From JBQTIU01 sp052387815 (GTDB lineage: Bacteria; Pseudomonadota; Alphaproteobacteria; CACIAM-22H2), in the NCBI GenBank assembly GCA_052387815.1, contig JBQTIU010000063.1:1-40243 (forward strand): a DNA stretch of 40,243 nt, in the 5' to 3' direction. Position 1 is the stretch's first letter. Every line of letters starts with the position of its first letter. The notes beneath the pieces are model-generated. The model searched no databases and was not told the DNA's origin. It saw only the letters and a program-made list of their open reading frames with translations. Position numbers and translations under genes: made by a program. This document shows positions 1 through 9,245 of the stretch, piece after piece.

Positions 1-602
1 TGACGGAAACGACCGCGAACATCGCGAGAGTTCGCCAAGGCCCCGACCTCGTCCATCACTGCCTGCTTGTCCAGGAAGCCGCCGAACTCCGAATTGTCGT
101 AAACGGCGAGATCGCAGGCCGCGGGAGCCCGGTACTTGCCCGCGTCGAACATCTTCACCTTGCGTTCGATCGCGTCGATGATCTCGCGAGCCGTCTTGGC
201 CGTCGGCCCTTCGACCAACCCCGAAGCCGAATCGACGAGCTTTCCTGCGTCGCGGTCCGGCTCGGTCCGGGTCAGCCACGCCTGGTAGTCCTCTTCACCG
301 GCCTCGGTGATTTCCACGCCCCGCGCACCGCCATCGGGCCACGCCAAGACGAAATCGGGCCCGCCGTTCGAATCAGTCGCCGCCCGAACATCGACCGGAA
401 ACTCGAGCGCTCGGGCGAGTTTCCAAGCGACGAGAAGCCGTCGCAAGACGTAGTCCTCCTTTTGTCGGTGCGACCGCTTGTGGGCTCCGGCTCGCGGGCC
501 GACCCACTCGCCAAGATACGCGAGATCGTCGGCAAGCGTATCGGCACCACGTAAGGTCCGCGCCCAGCGCGGTTCCATCGCAACCCTGGCAGCGACCGCC
601 AT
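1..602 (-). CDS. Unknown protein, C-terminus cut by the window edge
   Basis: An open frame with no stop runs from an ATG at 602 to the left edge, about 200 codons. The start is supported by a GGAG ribosome site inside the end of gltD and by lying only 3 nt past the gltD stop, so it is probably translated with gltD. A second in-frame ATG at 578 is possible. I do not recognise the family. Visible features are a basic and acidic helical N-terminal third, a PDFVLAW segment about ten residues before GVEITEAGEED (residues roughly 75 to 100), and a later acidic YDNSEFGGFLD stretch. The PD...E-I-T spacing vaguely recalls a PD-(D/E)XK nuclease core, but the usual lysine is absent, so no function is assigned. 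Its codons are somewhat less GC-extreme than gltD, which may indicate transfer. Confidence 0.7.
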   Translation of the reverse strand, partial: MAVAARVAMEPRWARTLRGADTLADDLAYLGEWVGPRAGAHKRSHRQKEDYVLRRLLVAWKLARALEFPVDVRAATDSNGGPDFVLAWPDGGARGVEITEAGEEDYQAWLTRTEPDRDAGKLVDSASGLVEGPTAKTAREIIDAIERKVKMFDAGKYRAPAACDLAVYDNSEFGGFLDKQAVMDEVGALANSRDVRGRFR

Positions 603-605
603 TGT

Positions 606-2069
606 CTACTCCGCCGCCGCCGACTCGACGCCGGCCGCCGCCGCCCTGATCATGAGATAGCGGTCGATCGAGAGGGCGGCGTCGCGGCCGTCGCGGATCG
701 CCCACACGACGAGCGAGGCGCCGCGGATGATGTCGCCGGCGGCGAACACGCCGGGGAGGTTGGTCATCATGGTCTTGCGGTCGATCTTGATCGTGCCCCA
801 GCCCGTCAGCGCGAGCTCGGGCGCGCCCAGCAGCGTCGGCACGTCCTCGGGATCGAAGCCGAGCGCCAGGATCGCCAGGTCGGCGGGGAGATCGAAGCCC
901 GAGTCCGGCAGGGTTTCGGGTACTTGGCGGCCCGCGGAGTCGGCGATGCCGAGCCGCATGCGCGCCGCGCGGACCGCGCCCAGGCAGTCCGTCCCGCGCT
1001 TGCCGATGAACGCCCGCGGCGCGGCCAGCCAGACGAACTCGACGCCTTCCTCCTCGGCGTGCAAGACCTCGCGCGCGGAGCCCGGCATGTTGGCGCGGTT
1101 GCGCCGGTAAAGGCACTTGACGGACCGGGCGCCCTGGCGAACCGCGGTGCGCACGCAATCCATCGCCGTGTCGCCGCCCCCGATCACCACCACGTCCTTG
1201 CCCCTGGCATCGAGCGTGCCGTCGTCGAACGCGGGCACCCGATCGCCCAGGCCCTTGCGGTTGCTGGCCGTCAAATAGGCCATGGCCGGGAAGATGCTGC
1301 CGAGCCCGACCCCCGGCGTCTCGATGCCGCGCTCCTTGTAAACGCCGGTGGCGATCAGGACCGCGTCGTGCCGCCGCCTCAACTCGTCGAGCGAGGCGTC
1401 GCGGCCGACCTCGAAATCGGTGTGGAAGCCGATCCCGCCCTCGGCAAGCAGGCGGGTCCGCCGCTCGACCACCTGCTTCTCGAGCTTGAAGTTCGGGATG
1501 CCGTAAACGAGCAGGCCGCCGAGGCGGTCGTAGCGGTCGTAGACATCGACCGCGTAGCCCTGGCGGCGGAGCTCCTCGGCCGCGGCCAGCCCGGCCGGGC
1601 CGGCGCCGACGATGCCGACCCCAAGCCCCAGCTCGCGGCGCGGGCGGGGCGGCTTCACCCAGCCGTTCCGCCACGCGGTCTCGGTGATATGCGTCTCGAT
1701 GCTGCCGATGGTGACGGCATCGAAGCCCTTGTCGATGACGCAGTTGCCTTCGCACAACCGGTCCTGCGGACAGATGCGGCCGCAAATCTCGGGCATATTG
1801 TTGGTCGCTTGGGCGACCTCGTAAGCTTCCTCGAGGCGGTCCTCGGCCGCCAGCTTGAGCCAGTCGGGAATGTTGTTGTGCAGGGGACAATGGATTTGGC
1901 AGAACGGGACGCCGCACTGCGAGCACCGTCCGGCCTGCTCCGCCGCCCGCGCCTGGTCGAACTCGGCGTAGATTTCGTCAAAATCGCGCCGGCGCAACTC
2001 GGGCGCGCGCTTGTCGGGCCGGCGCTGCCCAGTGGCGACAAAACCCAGCATCTTGCCCGAAGCCGCCAT
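606..2069 (-). CDS. gltD: Glutamate synthase small subunit (NADPH-GOGAT beta)
   Basis: Feeds electrons from NADPH through FAD and 4Fe-4S clusters to the large subunit GltB, which makes glutamate from glutamine and 2-oxoglutarate in the cytoplasm. The 487-residue protein has the expected N-terminal cysteines (C49, C52, C57, C61 and C96, C100, C106, C110), an FAD-binding GAGPAG at 155-160 and an NADPH-binding IGGGDTAMD at 296-304. It ends in the usual GVFAAGDI region and resembles Azospirillum GltD throughout. I chose the ATG at 2069 because AGGGCGG lies just before it; a GTG at 2081 in the same frame is the alternative. No gltB is present on either side within the window, which is unusual for gltD. 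The downstream neighbour starts 3 nt after the stop. Confidence 0.95.
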   Translation of the reverse strand: MAASGKMLGFVATGQRRPDKRAPELRRRDFDEIYAEFDQARAAEQAGRCSQCGVPFCQIHCPLHNNIPDWLKLAAEDRLEEAYEVAQATNNMPEICGRICPQDRLCEGNCVIDKGFDAVTIGSIETHITETAWRNGWVKPPRPRRELGLGVGIVGAGPAGLAAAEELRRQGYAVDVYDRYDRLGGLLVYGIPNFKLEKQVVERRTRLLAEGGIGFHTDFEVGRDASLDELRRRHDAVLIATGVYKERGIETPGVGLGSIFPAMAYLTASNRKGLGDRVPAFDDGTLDARGKDVVVIGGGDTAMDCVRTAVRQGARSVKCLYRRNRANMPGSAREVLHAEEEGVEFVWLAAPRAFIGKRGTDCLGAVRAARMRLGIADSAGRQVPETLPDSGFDLPADLAILALGFDPEDVPTLLGAPELALTGWGTIKIDRKTMMTNLPGVFAAGDIIRGASLVVWAIRDGRDAALSIDRYLMIRAAAAGVESAAAE

Positions 2070-2257
2070 ACCGCCCTGCACCCGGTGCCGGCCGTGGTGA
2101 TCAATAGATCTATACGGCAGCCGGAAGCGTTTAGCCTAGTAAAAAATGGCAGTTATGACAGCGTAAGTGAACTATTTTTCATCGCGTGCCGATGAATGGC
2201 GGGAATTCGAACTGTGTTAGGGTCGCACGCCGAAATTTAGTTCCAATATGGTACTAC
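2070..2257 (-). promoter_or_regulatory. AT-rich leader/promoter region upstream of gltD
   Basis: These 188 bases lie between the SDR gene and gltD on the same strand. The stretch 2105-2260 is clearly richer in A and T than everything around it and contains no open frame of note. On the minus strand TTCACT is followed after 17 nt by a poor -10, and TATAGA occurs nearer gltD, so a promoter is likely but I cannot fix its position. Confidence 0.35.
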
Positions 2258-3211
2258 TTACGGAACGACCCCGCGGGAGGAGCGCCCGCCTTTGCGGAAG
2301 CGACCGAGATAGGTCGGGATGATGGCTTCGAGGGCGCTCGGCTCGATGCCGAGCTCGGCGAGGCCCGGGGCGCCGGGGGTCACCACGTTGTCGCGCTTCA
2401 AAAGCCTGATTTGGTCGCGGGTCAGCGGCGGAACAGGCAGGCGCTCGAAGAAGGCCGCCTGCAGTTGCGCGACCGCGAACGGCAAAGGCACGAGGAAGCG
2501 CTTGCGGCCGATCTCGGCCAGCATGATCTCCATGAGCTCCTTGAAGGTGTAAACCCGCGGGCCGCCGAGTTCGTAAGTCCGTCCCGCCGACCCGGAATCG
2601 GCGAGCAGGCGGGTGATCGCCTCGGCGACATCGCCGACATAGACCGGCTGGAAGCGGGTAAGACCGCCGCCGATCAGCGGCAAGGCAGGCAGGCAACGGG
2701 CCATGGCGGCGAAGCGGTTGAAGAACCCGTCCTCGGGCCCGAACACGATCGATGGGCGAACGATGGTCGCCGCCGGGAAGGCCGCCCGGATGCCCGCCTC
2801 GCCGGCCGCCTTGGTGCGCGCGTAGGCGGCGGGAGAGGCCGCATCCGCCCCGAGCGCCGAGACCTGCACGAACCGGCGCACCCCGGCCGCGCCAGCTTGC
2901 CGGGCGAGGCGGGCCGGGGCCAGGCCATGAAGTTCGGCGAAGAGCTGGCGGCGCGTTTCATAAAGGATGCCGACCAGATTGACGACCGCCTCGGCGCCCT
3001 TGACCGCTTCGGCCACCGCCTCGGGATCGGTCAAATTGGCCTTCATCGGCACGATCTGGCCGACATCGCCCATCGGCTTGAGGAACGAGGCGGCGACCGG
3101 GTCGCGAACCGCGACCCGGACCACCCAGCCTTGCGCCGCCAGGCGCTTGACCACATAGCGGCCGATGAAGCCCGAGCCGCCAAAAACCGTGATGCGGCGA
3201 TCCGTCGCCAT
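2258..3211 (-). CDS. Atypical SDR, complex I NDUFA9-type NAD(P)-binding protein
   Basis: A 317-residue extended/atypical short-chain dehydrogenase. A Rossmann fold starts at once with the nucleotide-binding FGGSGFIG at residues 10-17, followed by NLVGILYE and VRPSIVFGPEDGFFNRFA, which are characteristic of the NDUFA9/39-kDa complex I-associated family. In mitochondria that family binds NADPH and stabilises complex I; in alphaproteobacteria the homologue is usually annotated as an epimerase or complex I assembly protein, and its reaction is unproven. The active-site Tyr-Lys pair is partly replaced (YARTKAAGE keeps Y and K). It stands upstream of gltD, separated by an AT-rich gap, and diverges from the tRNA-Leu promoter. 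Confidence 0.85.
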   Translation of the reverse strand: MATDRRITVFGGSGFIGRYVVKRLAAQGWVVRVAVRDPVAASFLKPMGDVGQIVPMKANLTDPEAVAEAVKGAEAVVNLVGILYETRRQLFAELHGLAPARLARQAGAAGVRRFVQVSALGADAASPAAYARTKAAGEAGIRAAFPAATIVRPSIVFGPEDGFFNRFAAMARCLPALPLIGGGLTRFQPVYVGDVAEAITRLLADSGSAGRTYELGGPRVYTFKELMEIMLAEIGRKRFLVPLPFAVAQLQAAFFERLPVPPLTRDQIRLLKRDNVVTPGAPGLAELGIEPSALEAIIPTYLGRFRKGGRSSRGVVP

Positions 3212-3293
3212 GTCGTCACCCGGGGAATTCGACCTTATCGGTTACAACTTTACCGCCCGCCCGTAAAGCGGCGGAAGGGCGGCCGCTCCAACA

Positions 3294-3321
3294 TTGACAA
3301 GGTGAGGGTGTGGGCGATAAT
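3294..3321 (+). promoter_or_regulatory. Sigma-70 promoter of tRNA-Leu (and probably rnd)
   Basis: A perfect TTGACA at 3294-3299, a 16-bp spacer, and GATAAT at 3316-3321 (five of six consensus bases). Transcription would start near 3328, about 18 nt before the mature tRNA. This is the best promoter match in the window, as expected for a stable RNA. There is no obvious second promoter before the exonuclease gene at 3464. Confidence 0.8.
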
Positions 3322-3345
3322 GCCTGTCGCTTGCGGATCCCCCTT

Positions 3346-3432
3346 GCCCGGGTGGCGGAATTGGTAGACGCGCTAGATTCAGGTTCTAGTGACCGAAAGG
3401 TCGTGGAAGTTCGAGTCTTCTCTCGGGCACCA
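3346..3432 (+). tRNA. tRNA-Leu (anticodon CAG)
   Basis: A class II tRNA of 87 nt with an encoded CCA at 3430-3432. The seven-base acceptor stem pairs 3346-3352 with 3422-3428 (one G-T). The anticodon stem 3373-3377 / 3385-3389 closes a seven-base loop with CAG at 3380-3382, which reads CUG. The long variable arm GACCGAAAGGTC and the T-arm with TTCGAGT are present. It sits directly in front of the RNase D-like gene. Confidence 0.97.
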
Positions 3433-3463
3433 TTGCGCTGACCGGGACGGCGGGGAACCGGGC

Positions 3464-4075
3464 ATGGCGGTGCATGTCCATCGCGGCGATCTCGCCGCCG
3501 GGCTGACCTTCGGCGAGGCGGTCGCCGTCGATACCGAAACGATGGGCTTGAACCCCCATCGCGATCGCCTATGCCTGGTCCAACTCGCGGGCGGCGACGG
3601 CGACTGCCATATCGTGCGCCTGGCCAAAGGGCACACCGAAGCCCCTCGCCTCAAGGCGCTCATGTCCGACCCCGCGCTCACCAAGATTTTTCATTTCGCG
3701 CGCTTCGACTTGGCCGTGCTGCGCCGTTTCCTTGGGGTCATGCCAGCCCCGATCTACTGCACGAAGACCGCTTCGCGCCTGGCGCGCACCTTTACCGACC
3801 GCCACGGCCTCAAGGAATTGTGCAAGGACCTGATCAACGTCGATCTCGCCAAGGAGCAACAGACCTCCGACTGGGGGGCCGATGAACTGACCCCGGCGCA
3901 ACTCAAATATGCGGCGGCCGATGTCCTTTACCTCCACGCCCTCAAGGCCCGGCTCGACGACATGCTGGTTCGCGAGGGCCGGCGCGACCTCGCCGAGGCA
4001 TGCTTCCGCTTTCTGCCGACACGCGCCGAGCTGGACCTGGAGGGGTGGCCCCAGGAGGACATATTTGCGCACTAA
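3464..4075 (+). CDS. rnd: RNase D-like 3'-5' exonuclease (short form)
   Basis: A DEDDy exonuclease of 203 residues that should trim 3' ends of RNA such as tRNA precursors. Exo I is VDTET (D23, E25), Exo II is HFARFDLAVL (D82) and Exo III is YAAAD at 149-153, where Tyr and Asp are the catalytic pair. It contains only the exonuclease domain and lacks the HRDC domains of the E. coli enzyme, as is common in alphaproteobacteria. A longer reading would begin inside the tRNA; the ATG at 3464, preceded by GGGGAA, gives the normal protein. It begins 31 nt after the tRNA-Leu, apparently without a promoter of its own, so it may be expressed by processing of a tRNA-mRNA transcript. Confidence 0.9.
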   Translation: MAVHVHRGDLAAGLTFGEAVAVDTETMGLNPHRDRLCLVQLAGGDGDCHIVRLAKGHTEAPRLKALMSDPALTKIFHFARFDLAVLRRFLGVMPAPIYCTKTASRLARTFTDRHGLKELCKDLINVDLAKEQQTSDWGADELTPAQLKYAAADVLYLHALKARLDDMLVREGRRDLAEACFRFLPTRAELDLEGWPQEDIFAH

Positions 4076-4107
4076 GCTATTGGCATCGTTCCGGTTTTTT
4101 TGGTAGG

Positions 4108-4136
4108 TTGATTTTTAACCTGTGGTCTGGCATAAG
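4108..4136 (+). promoter_or_regulatory. Candidate sigma-70 promoter of the kdsD-lpt-rpoN block
   Basis: TTGATT at 4108-4113, a 17-bp spacer and CATAAG at 4131-4136, with four of six consensus bases in each box, in the AT-rich part of an otherwise GC-rich gap. It lies about 120 nt before the kdsD start. No other promoter-like pair was seen between rnd and kdsD. Confidence 0.5.
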
Positions 4137-4259
4137 TTTTGCCGGACTGACGCCGTGATCCGGCCTGGAGGGGGAGGGGCCCTTGCGGGCCCGTTGTCGA
4201 GCGACGCTCGCCCGTGCGTGGGGCGGTTTCATCCACGACCCGAGCAACCAAGCGAGACG

Positions 4260-5264
4260 ATGCAATCGAACCCGCAAGCCCGTCCCGTTGTCCGCGAGCC
4301 CCGCCCGGAGGCCGATCCCGATCTCCAGGCGGCGCTCAGGGTCCTGAAACTGGAAGCGGAGGGGATCGGGGCGCTGGCGCGCTCGCTCGACGGCGCGTTC
4401 TTGCGGGCGCTCGATCGCCTGCAAGGAGTGACGGGTCGGGTGATCGTCACCGGCATGGGCAAGAGCGGCCATGTCGGGCGCAAGATCGCCGCCCACTTGG
4501 CCTCGACCGGCACGCCGGCGCAGTTCGTGCACCCGGCGGAGGCCAGCCACGGCGATCTTGGCATGATCACCGCCGCCGACGCGGTGCTGGCGTTGTCCAA
4601 TTCCGGCGATACGCCCGAGATGGCCGACCTGATCGCCTATACGCGCCGCTTCGCGATCCCGCTGATCGCCATCACCGGCAAACCGCACTCGGCGCTCGCC
4701 CAGGCGGCCGATGTCGTCCTGCTTCTGCCCGCCGCGCCCGAGGCCTGCCCGCTGGGCCTGGCGCCGACCACCTCGACCACGTTGATGCTGGCGCTCGGCG
4801 ATGCGATCGGCGTGGCGCTGCTCGAACGCAAGGGTTTCTCGGCCGCGGACTTCCACCGGTTCCATCCCAAGGGCGCGCTGTCGCGCCGTTTTCTTCGGGT
4901 CCTCGACCTCATGCATCGCGGCACCGAGATGCCGCTGATCGCCGCCACGGCGCGCATGGCCGAGGCGGTGATCGAAATGACCGCCAAGCGGCTGGGCTGC
5001 GTCGGCGTGATCGACGCCGACGGTGGGCTGGTCGGGATCATCACCGACGGCGATCTCAGGCGCCATATGGCGCCCGACCTCCTCCATGAGACGGCCGATC
5101 GGGTGATGACCAGCGGGCCCAAGACCATCCGCCCCCAGGCGCTGGCCGCCGAGGCCCTCGGCCTGATGAACGAGAGCGCCGTCACCAATCTGTTCGTCGT
5201 CGAAGCGGACCGGCCGCTCGGCGTCCTGCACATCCACGACATCCTGCGGGCGGGGGTGGTGTGA
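4260..5264 (+). CDS. kdsD: Arabinose-5-phosphate isomerase (KpsF/GutQ family)
   Basis: Interconverts ribulose 5-phosphate and arabinose 5-phosphate, the first step towards Kdo of lipopolysaccharide, in the cytoplasm. The 334-residue product has a SIS sugar-isomerase domain with GMGKSGHVG at 65-73 and SNSGDTPE at 113-120. It is followed by a pair of CBS domains from about residue 205 to the end, including VGIITDGDLRRH. The frame is open further upstream to 4122, but that part is low-complexity and overlaps the proposed promoter. The ATG at 4260 gives a normal-length protein, although its ribosome site is weak. The stop overlaps the lptC start as GTGA, and the link to lptC-lptA-lptB fits a Kdo/LPS-assembly operon. 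Confidence 0.93.
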   Translation: MQSNPQARPVVREPRPEADPDLQAALRVLKLEAEGIGALARSLDGAFLRALDRLQGVTGRVIVTGMGKSGHVGRKIAAHLASTGTPAQFVHPAEASHGDLGMITAADAVLALSNSGDTPEMADLIAYTRRFAIPLIAITGKPHSALAQAADVVLLLPAAPEACPLGLAPTTSTTLMLALGDAIGVALLERKGFSAADFHRFHPKGALSRRFLRVLDLMHRGTEMPLIAATARMAEAVIEMTAKRLGCVGVIDADGGLVGIITDGDLRRHMAPDLLHETADRVMTSGPKTIRPQALAAEALGLMNESAVTNLFVVEADRPLGVLHIHDILRAGVV

Positions 5265-5965
5265 GCCCGCACCAACCCATCCGGCGCGGACTGGCGGGCG
5301 CCTCCCGCGCCGGCCGGCCCGGACGGCGGCTGTGGCGCATGATGGCGGTCGCCGAGCGGCGCCGCCACAGTCTCGCCTACAGTCGCATTGTCGCCCTCAT
5401 GAAATTGCTGCTGCCGACGACCGCGCTCACCCTGGCGGGGCTGGTGCTGCTGTGGCCGCAATTCAATCCGGCCGACAGTCGCTTCCGCCTGAAGTCGGTG
5501 GCGCTCGGGGTCGAGGACCTCGAGAATCTGCGCATGCTCAGCCCTCGCTTCCTCGGCCTCGACAAGCACAGCCAGCCCTTCATGGTGACCGCCGAGCAGG
5601 CGTTGCAGGCCCATATCAATAGCGAGCGGACGGAACTGGTGCGGCCCAAGGCCGACATCGCGCTCGCCAACGGCACCTGGCTCGCGCTCACCGCCGAGCA
5701 AGGCGTCTACCGAAAACCGCTCCAGACCCTCGAGCTGTCCGGAAAGGTCAGTTTGTTTCACGATGCCGGTTACGAGATCGTCACCGGCCGCGCCCTGGTC
5801 GATCTCGCCAAGGGCCTCGCTGAGGGCGACGCGGCGGTCGAGGGCCAGGGCCCCGGCAGCCGGCTCGAGGGCGAGGGCTTCCGCATCCTCGACAAAGGGG
5901 CGCGCATCGTCCTCACCGGGCAGGCGCGAGTCGTTCTGTATCCCTCCCCGCCGGAGCCCAAATGA
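5261..5965 (+). CDS. lptC: LPS export system protein LptC
   Basis: The periplasmic bridge component of the Lpt machine, anchored in the inner membrane and passing LPS from LptBFG to LptA. The 234-residue reading begins at a GTG that overlaps the kdsD stop (GTGA). An arginine-rich cytoplasmic stretch is followed by one membrane helix (about residues 47-66, KLLLPTTALTLAGLVLLWP). The beta-jellyroll periplasmic part then follows, with PRFLGLDKHSQPFMVTA and GYEIVTGRALVDL typical of the alphaproteobacterial family. ATGs at 5339 and 5342 would give a shorter cytoplasmic tail and cannot be excluded. The stop overlaps the lptA start as ATGA. Confidence 0.88.
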   Translation: MSPHQPIRRGLAGASRAGRPGRRLWRMMAVAERRRHSLAYSRIVALMKLLLPTTALTLAGLVLLWPQFNPADSRFRLKSVALGVEDLENLRMLSPRFLGLDKHSQPFMVTAEQALQAHINSERTELVRPKADIALANGTWLALTAEQGVYRKPLQTLELSGKVSLFHDAGYEIVTGRALVDLAKGLAEGDAAVEGQGPGSRLEGEGFRILDKGARIVLTGQARVVLYPSPPEPK

Positions 5966-6870
5966 CGGGCCGGCTGTTCGCCCTGTCCCCGGTCCTCGTA
6001 GTGCTCGCGACGGCGCCTGCCCTCGCCCAGGATCTCAAGCTCGGCACCGGCGGCGAACCGATCGAGATCCAGGCCAACGAGGGCATCGAGTGGCACCGCG
6101 AGAGCCAGCGTTACATCGCGCGCGGCGATGCCAGCGCGACCCAGGGCGAAACGACGGTCCACGCCGATGTGCTCACGGCGTATTACCGGCCATCGCCCGA
6201 AGGCGGCACTACGATCTACCGCTATGACGCCGACGGCAATGTCCGCATCCAGGCGCCCGATCGCACGGTGGCGGGCGAGCGGGCCGTGTATGACGTCGAT
6301 AACGGCGTGCTGGTCATCACCGGGCGCGCGCTCAAGCTGACCACGCCCGCCGAGACCATCACCGCGCGCGACAGCCTGGAATACTGGGAGCGACGCCGGA
6401 TGGCGGTGGCGCGCGGCGAGGCGACGGTCGTCACCGCGGACCGGCGCCTGAGGGCCGACATCCTGACCTCGCATTTCGCCGTCCCGGACGCCAAGCCGCC
6501 GGCGGTGGCGGCGCCGAAAGGCCCCGGCCCGGCCCGGCCGGTCGCCGCCACCCCGGCCGCCAGCCACGACCCCGCCCGGGCTCGGCTGCAGCGGATCGAA
6601 GGGTTCGGCAATGTGCGCGTTGCCACGGCCGCCGAAACGGTGCGCGCCGATCGCGGCGTCTACAACGCCGAAACCGGCATCGCCACGCTCGCCGGATCGG
6701 TCAAGATCACGCGCGGCAAAAGCCAGCTCAACGGCGAGCTCGCCGAGGTCGACCTCAATACCGGGGTAAGCCGGCTGCTCGCCCGGCCGGGCCAGGGCGG
6801 CAATACCCGCGTGCGCGCCCTGCTCGTACCGCAGGATCGGCCCGCGGCGATGGCGCCGGCGTCGCGTTAG
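5962..6870 (+). CDS. lptA: LPS transport periplasmic protein LptA
   Basis: Forms the periplasmic filament that carries LPS from LptC to LptD in the outer membrane. The 302-residue precursor has a signal peptide of about 22 residues ending ALA before QDLKLG. Beta-strand-rich OstA repeats follow: PIEIQANEGIEWHRESQRYIARGDA, then VHADVLTAYY near 60-85, and a second set near 210-265 (VRADRGVYNAETGIATL, KSQLNGELAEVDLNTG). It is much longer than the 185-residue E. coli protein because of a Pro/Ala-rich insert near residues 175-205, which is common in this class. It overlaps lptC by 4 nt and is followed 9 nt later by lptB. Confidence 0.92.
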   Translation: MTGRLFALSPVLVVLATAPALAQDLKLGTGGEPIEIQANEGIEWHRESQRYIARGDASATQGETTVHADVLTAYYRPSPEGGTTIYRYDADGNVRIQAPDRTVAGERAVYDVDNGVLVITGRALKLTTPAETITARDSLEYWERRRMAVARGEATVVTADRRLRADILTSHFAVPDAKPPAVAAPKGPGPARPVAATPAASHDPARARLQRIEGFGNVRVATAAETVRADRGVYNAETGIATLAGSVKITRGKSQLNGELAEVDLNTGVSRLLARPGQGGNTRVRALLVPQDRPAAMAPASR

Positions 6871-6879
6871 GGGCACCCC

Positions 6880-7659
<780 letters not shown>

Positions 7660-7665
7660 CCGATC

Positions 7666-9243
7666 ATGGCGGCCGGGCCCAAACTCAATCTGCGCCAGAC
7701 GCAGTCGCTGGTCATGACGCCGCAACTGCGGCAGGCGATTCGGCTGTTGCAGCTCTCGACCCTCGATGTCGCGGCCTATGTCGAAGAGCAGCTCGAGCAA
7801 AACCCGCTGCTCGAACGCGACGAGTCCGAGCTCGGGGCCGGCGACGGGACGGAGATCGAGGAGCCATCCGACGCCGCTTCCTTCGCCGATCCGCCGGCGG
7901 CCGCGGCGCCGCTCCTCGATCCCATCGCCGGCCTGACCGCCGCCGAGCCCGAACCGCCGCTCGAGGACGATGGGAGCGAGCCGTGGGGCGCCAACAGCGG
8001 CGAATCGGCAGCGCCCGCCCGCGCCGGCGCGGCGCGCAACGGCCGCAACGGCGAGGAGGATCGCGACTCCACCTTCGAGCAGGCACCGGCGCGGGCCGCC
8101 AGCCTGCGCGACCACCTCTTGGGTCAGATCAACGTCGACCTCGACGATCCCGCCGACCGGATCATCGCCGTCCATCTCATCGATCTCCTCGACGAGTCCG
8201 GGTATCTCACCGGCGACCTCGAGGCCCTCGCCAGGCTCCTCAACTGCGAGGTGGCGCGGATCAAGGCGACCGTCGAACGCCTGCAGGGTTTCGATCCGCC
8301 CGGCGTCTTCGCACGCAGCCTCAAGGAATGCCTCTCGCTCCAGCTCCGCGACCGCAACCGCTGCGATCTCGCCATGGCGGCGCTCCTCGACAATCTCACG
8401 CTGCTCGCCGCCCGCGATTTCGCGGCGCTCCAGCGGATTTGCGGGGTCGACGCCGCGCAGCTGACGCGAATGGTGGCCGAGGTCCGGTCGCTCAATCCCA
8501 AGCCGGGCCTGGCCTTCGAAACCGAGATCGCGCAGACCAGGATCCCCGACGTGTGGATGGCGCGGGCGCGCGACGGCGGCTGGATCGTCGAACTCAACGA
8601 GGAGGCGCTGCCGCGCGTGCTCGTCAACAGCCGCTATTACGCACAGATCGCCAAGGGGCTGACCCGCAAGTCGGACCGGGACTACGTCAGCGAGCGCCTG
8701 CAGTCGGCCAGCTGGCTCGTCAAGTCTTTGAACCAGCGTGCCGAGACCATCCTCAGGGTGGCGACCGAGATCGTCCGCCAGCAGGACGCCTTTTTCCGCC
8801 GCGGTGTGAGCCGCTTGCGGCCGCTCATCCTGCGCGACATCGCGGGCGCGCTCGAGCTCCATGAATCGACGGTGAGCCGGGTGACGAACAACAAGTACCT
8901 GGCCGCCCCGCACGGCATCTACGAGCTCAAATTTTTCTTCACCACCGCGCTCCCCAGCAGCAACGGCGGCGCCGACCATTCGGCCGCGGCGGTGCGCCAT
9001 CGCGTTCGGGAACTGATCGACGCGGAGTCGCTCGATCACGCGCTCTCCGACGACCGGATCGTCGGCATCCTCAAGTCGGAAGGCGTGGACATTGCGCGCC
9101 GCACGGTGGCCAAATACCGCGAATCCCTGAGCATCCCCTCTTCCCTCGACCGCCGCCGCCGGAAATTGGCGGGCGCCATGGGACCTTGGCCCAACCGCGG
9201 CGTTGGTTTCGAAGCCAGCGCCGGCAAAGGGAATCGAATTTGA
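7666..9243 (+). CDS. rpoN: RNA polymerase sigma-54 factor
   Basis: Directs RNA polymerase to -24/-12 promoters that need AAA+ activators, typically for nitrogen metabolism. All parts of the 525-residue family pattern are present: the glutamine-rich activator region (residues about 8-50), an acidic low-complexity linker to about 140, the core-binding domain, the helix-turn-helix with LHESTVSRVTNNKYLAAP, and the RpoN box ARRTVAKYRE at 477-486. About 40 extra residues follow the box, which is longer than usual. It is placed between lptB and hpf-ptsN, a conserved proteobacterial order. Two overlapping hairpins and a new promoter follow. Confidence 0.97.
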   Translation: MAAGPKLNLRQTQSLVMTPQLRQAIRLLQLSTLDVAAYVEEQLEQNPLLERDESELGAGDGTEIEEPSDAASFADPPAAAAPLLDPIAGLTAAEPEPPLEDDGSEPWGANSGESAAPARAGAARNGRNGEEDRDSTFEQAPARAASLRDHLLGQINVDLDDPADRIIAVHLIDLLDESGYLTGDLEALARLLNCEVARIKATVERLQGFDPPGVFARSLKECLSLQLRDRNRCDLAMAALLDNLTLLAARDFAALQRICGVDAAQLTRMVAEVRSLNPKPGLAFETEIAQTRIPDVWMARARDGGWIVELNEEALPRVLVNSRYYAQIAKGLTRKSDRDYVSERLQSASWLVKSLNQRAETILRVATEIVRQQDAFFRRGVSRLRPLILRDIAGALELHESTVSRVTNNKYLAAPHGIYELKFFFTTALPSSNGGADHSAAAVRHRVRELIDAESLDHALSDDRIVGILKSEGVDIARRTVAKYRESLSIPSSLDRRRRKLAGAMGPWPNRGVGFEASAGKGNRI

Positions 9244-9245
9244 TA

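Noticed and set aside
373..1926. 517-residue minus-strand open frame over gltD
   Set aside because: Arg/Pro/Gly-rich translation of gltD in another frame; gltD itself matches its family from end to end.
924..3367. Long plus-strand open frames opposite gltD and the SDR gene
   Set aside because: Antisense shadows in GC-rich DNA with no family resemblance; the minus-strand genes carry all the motifs.
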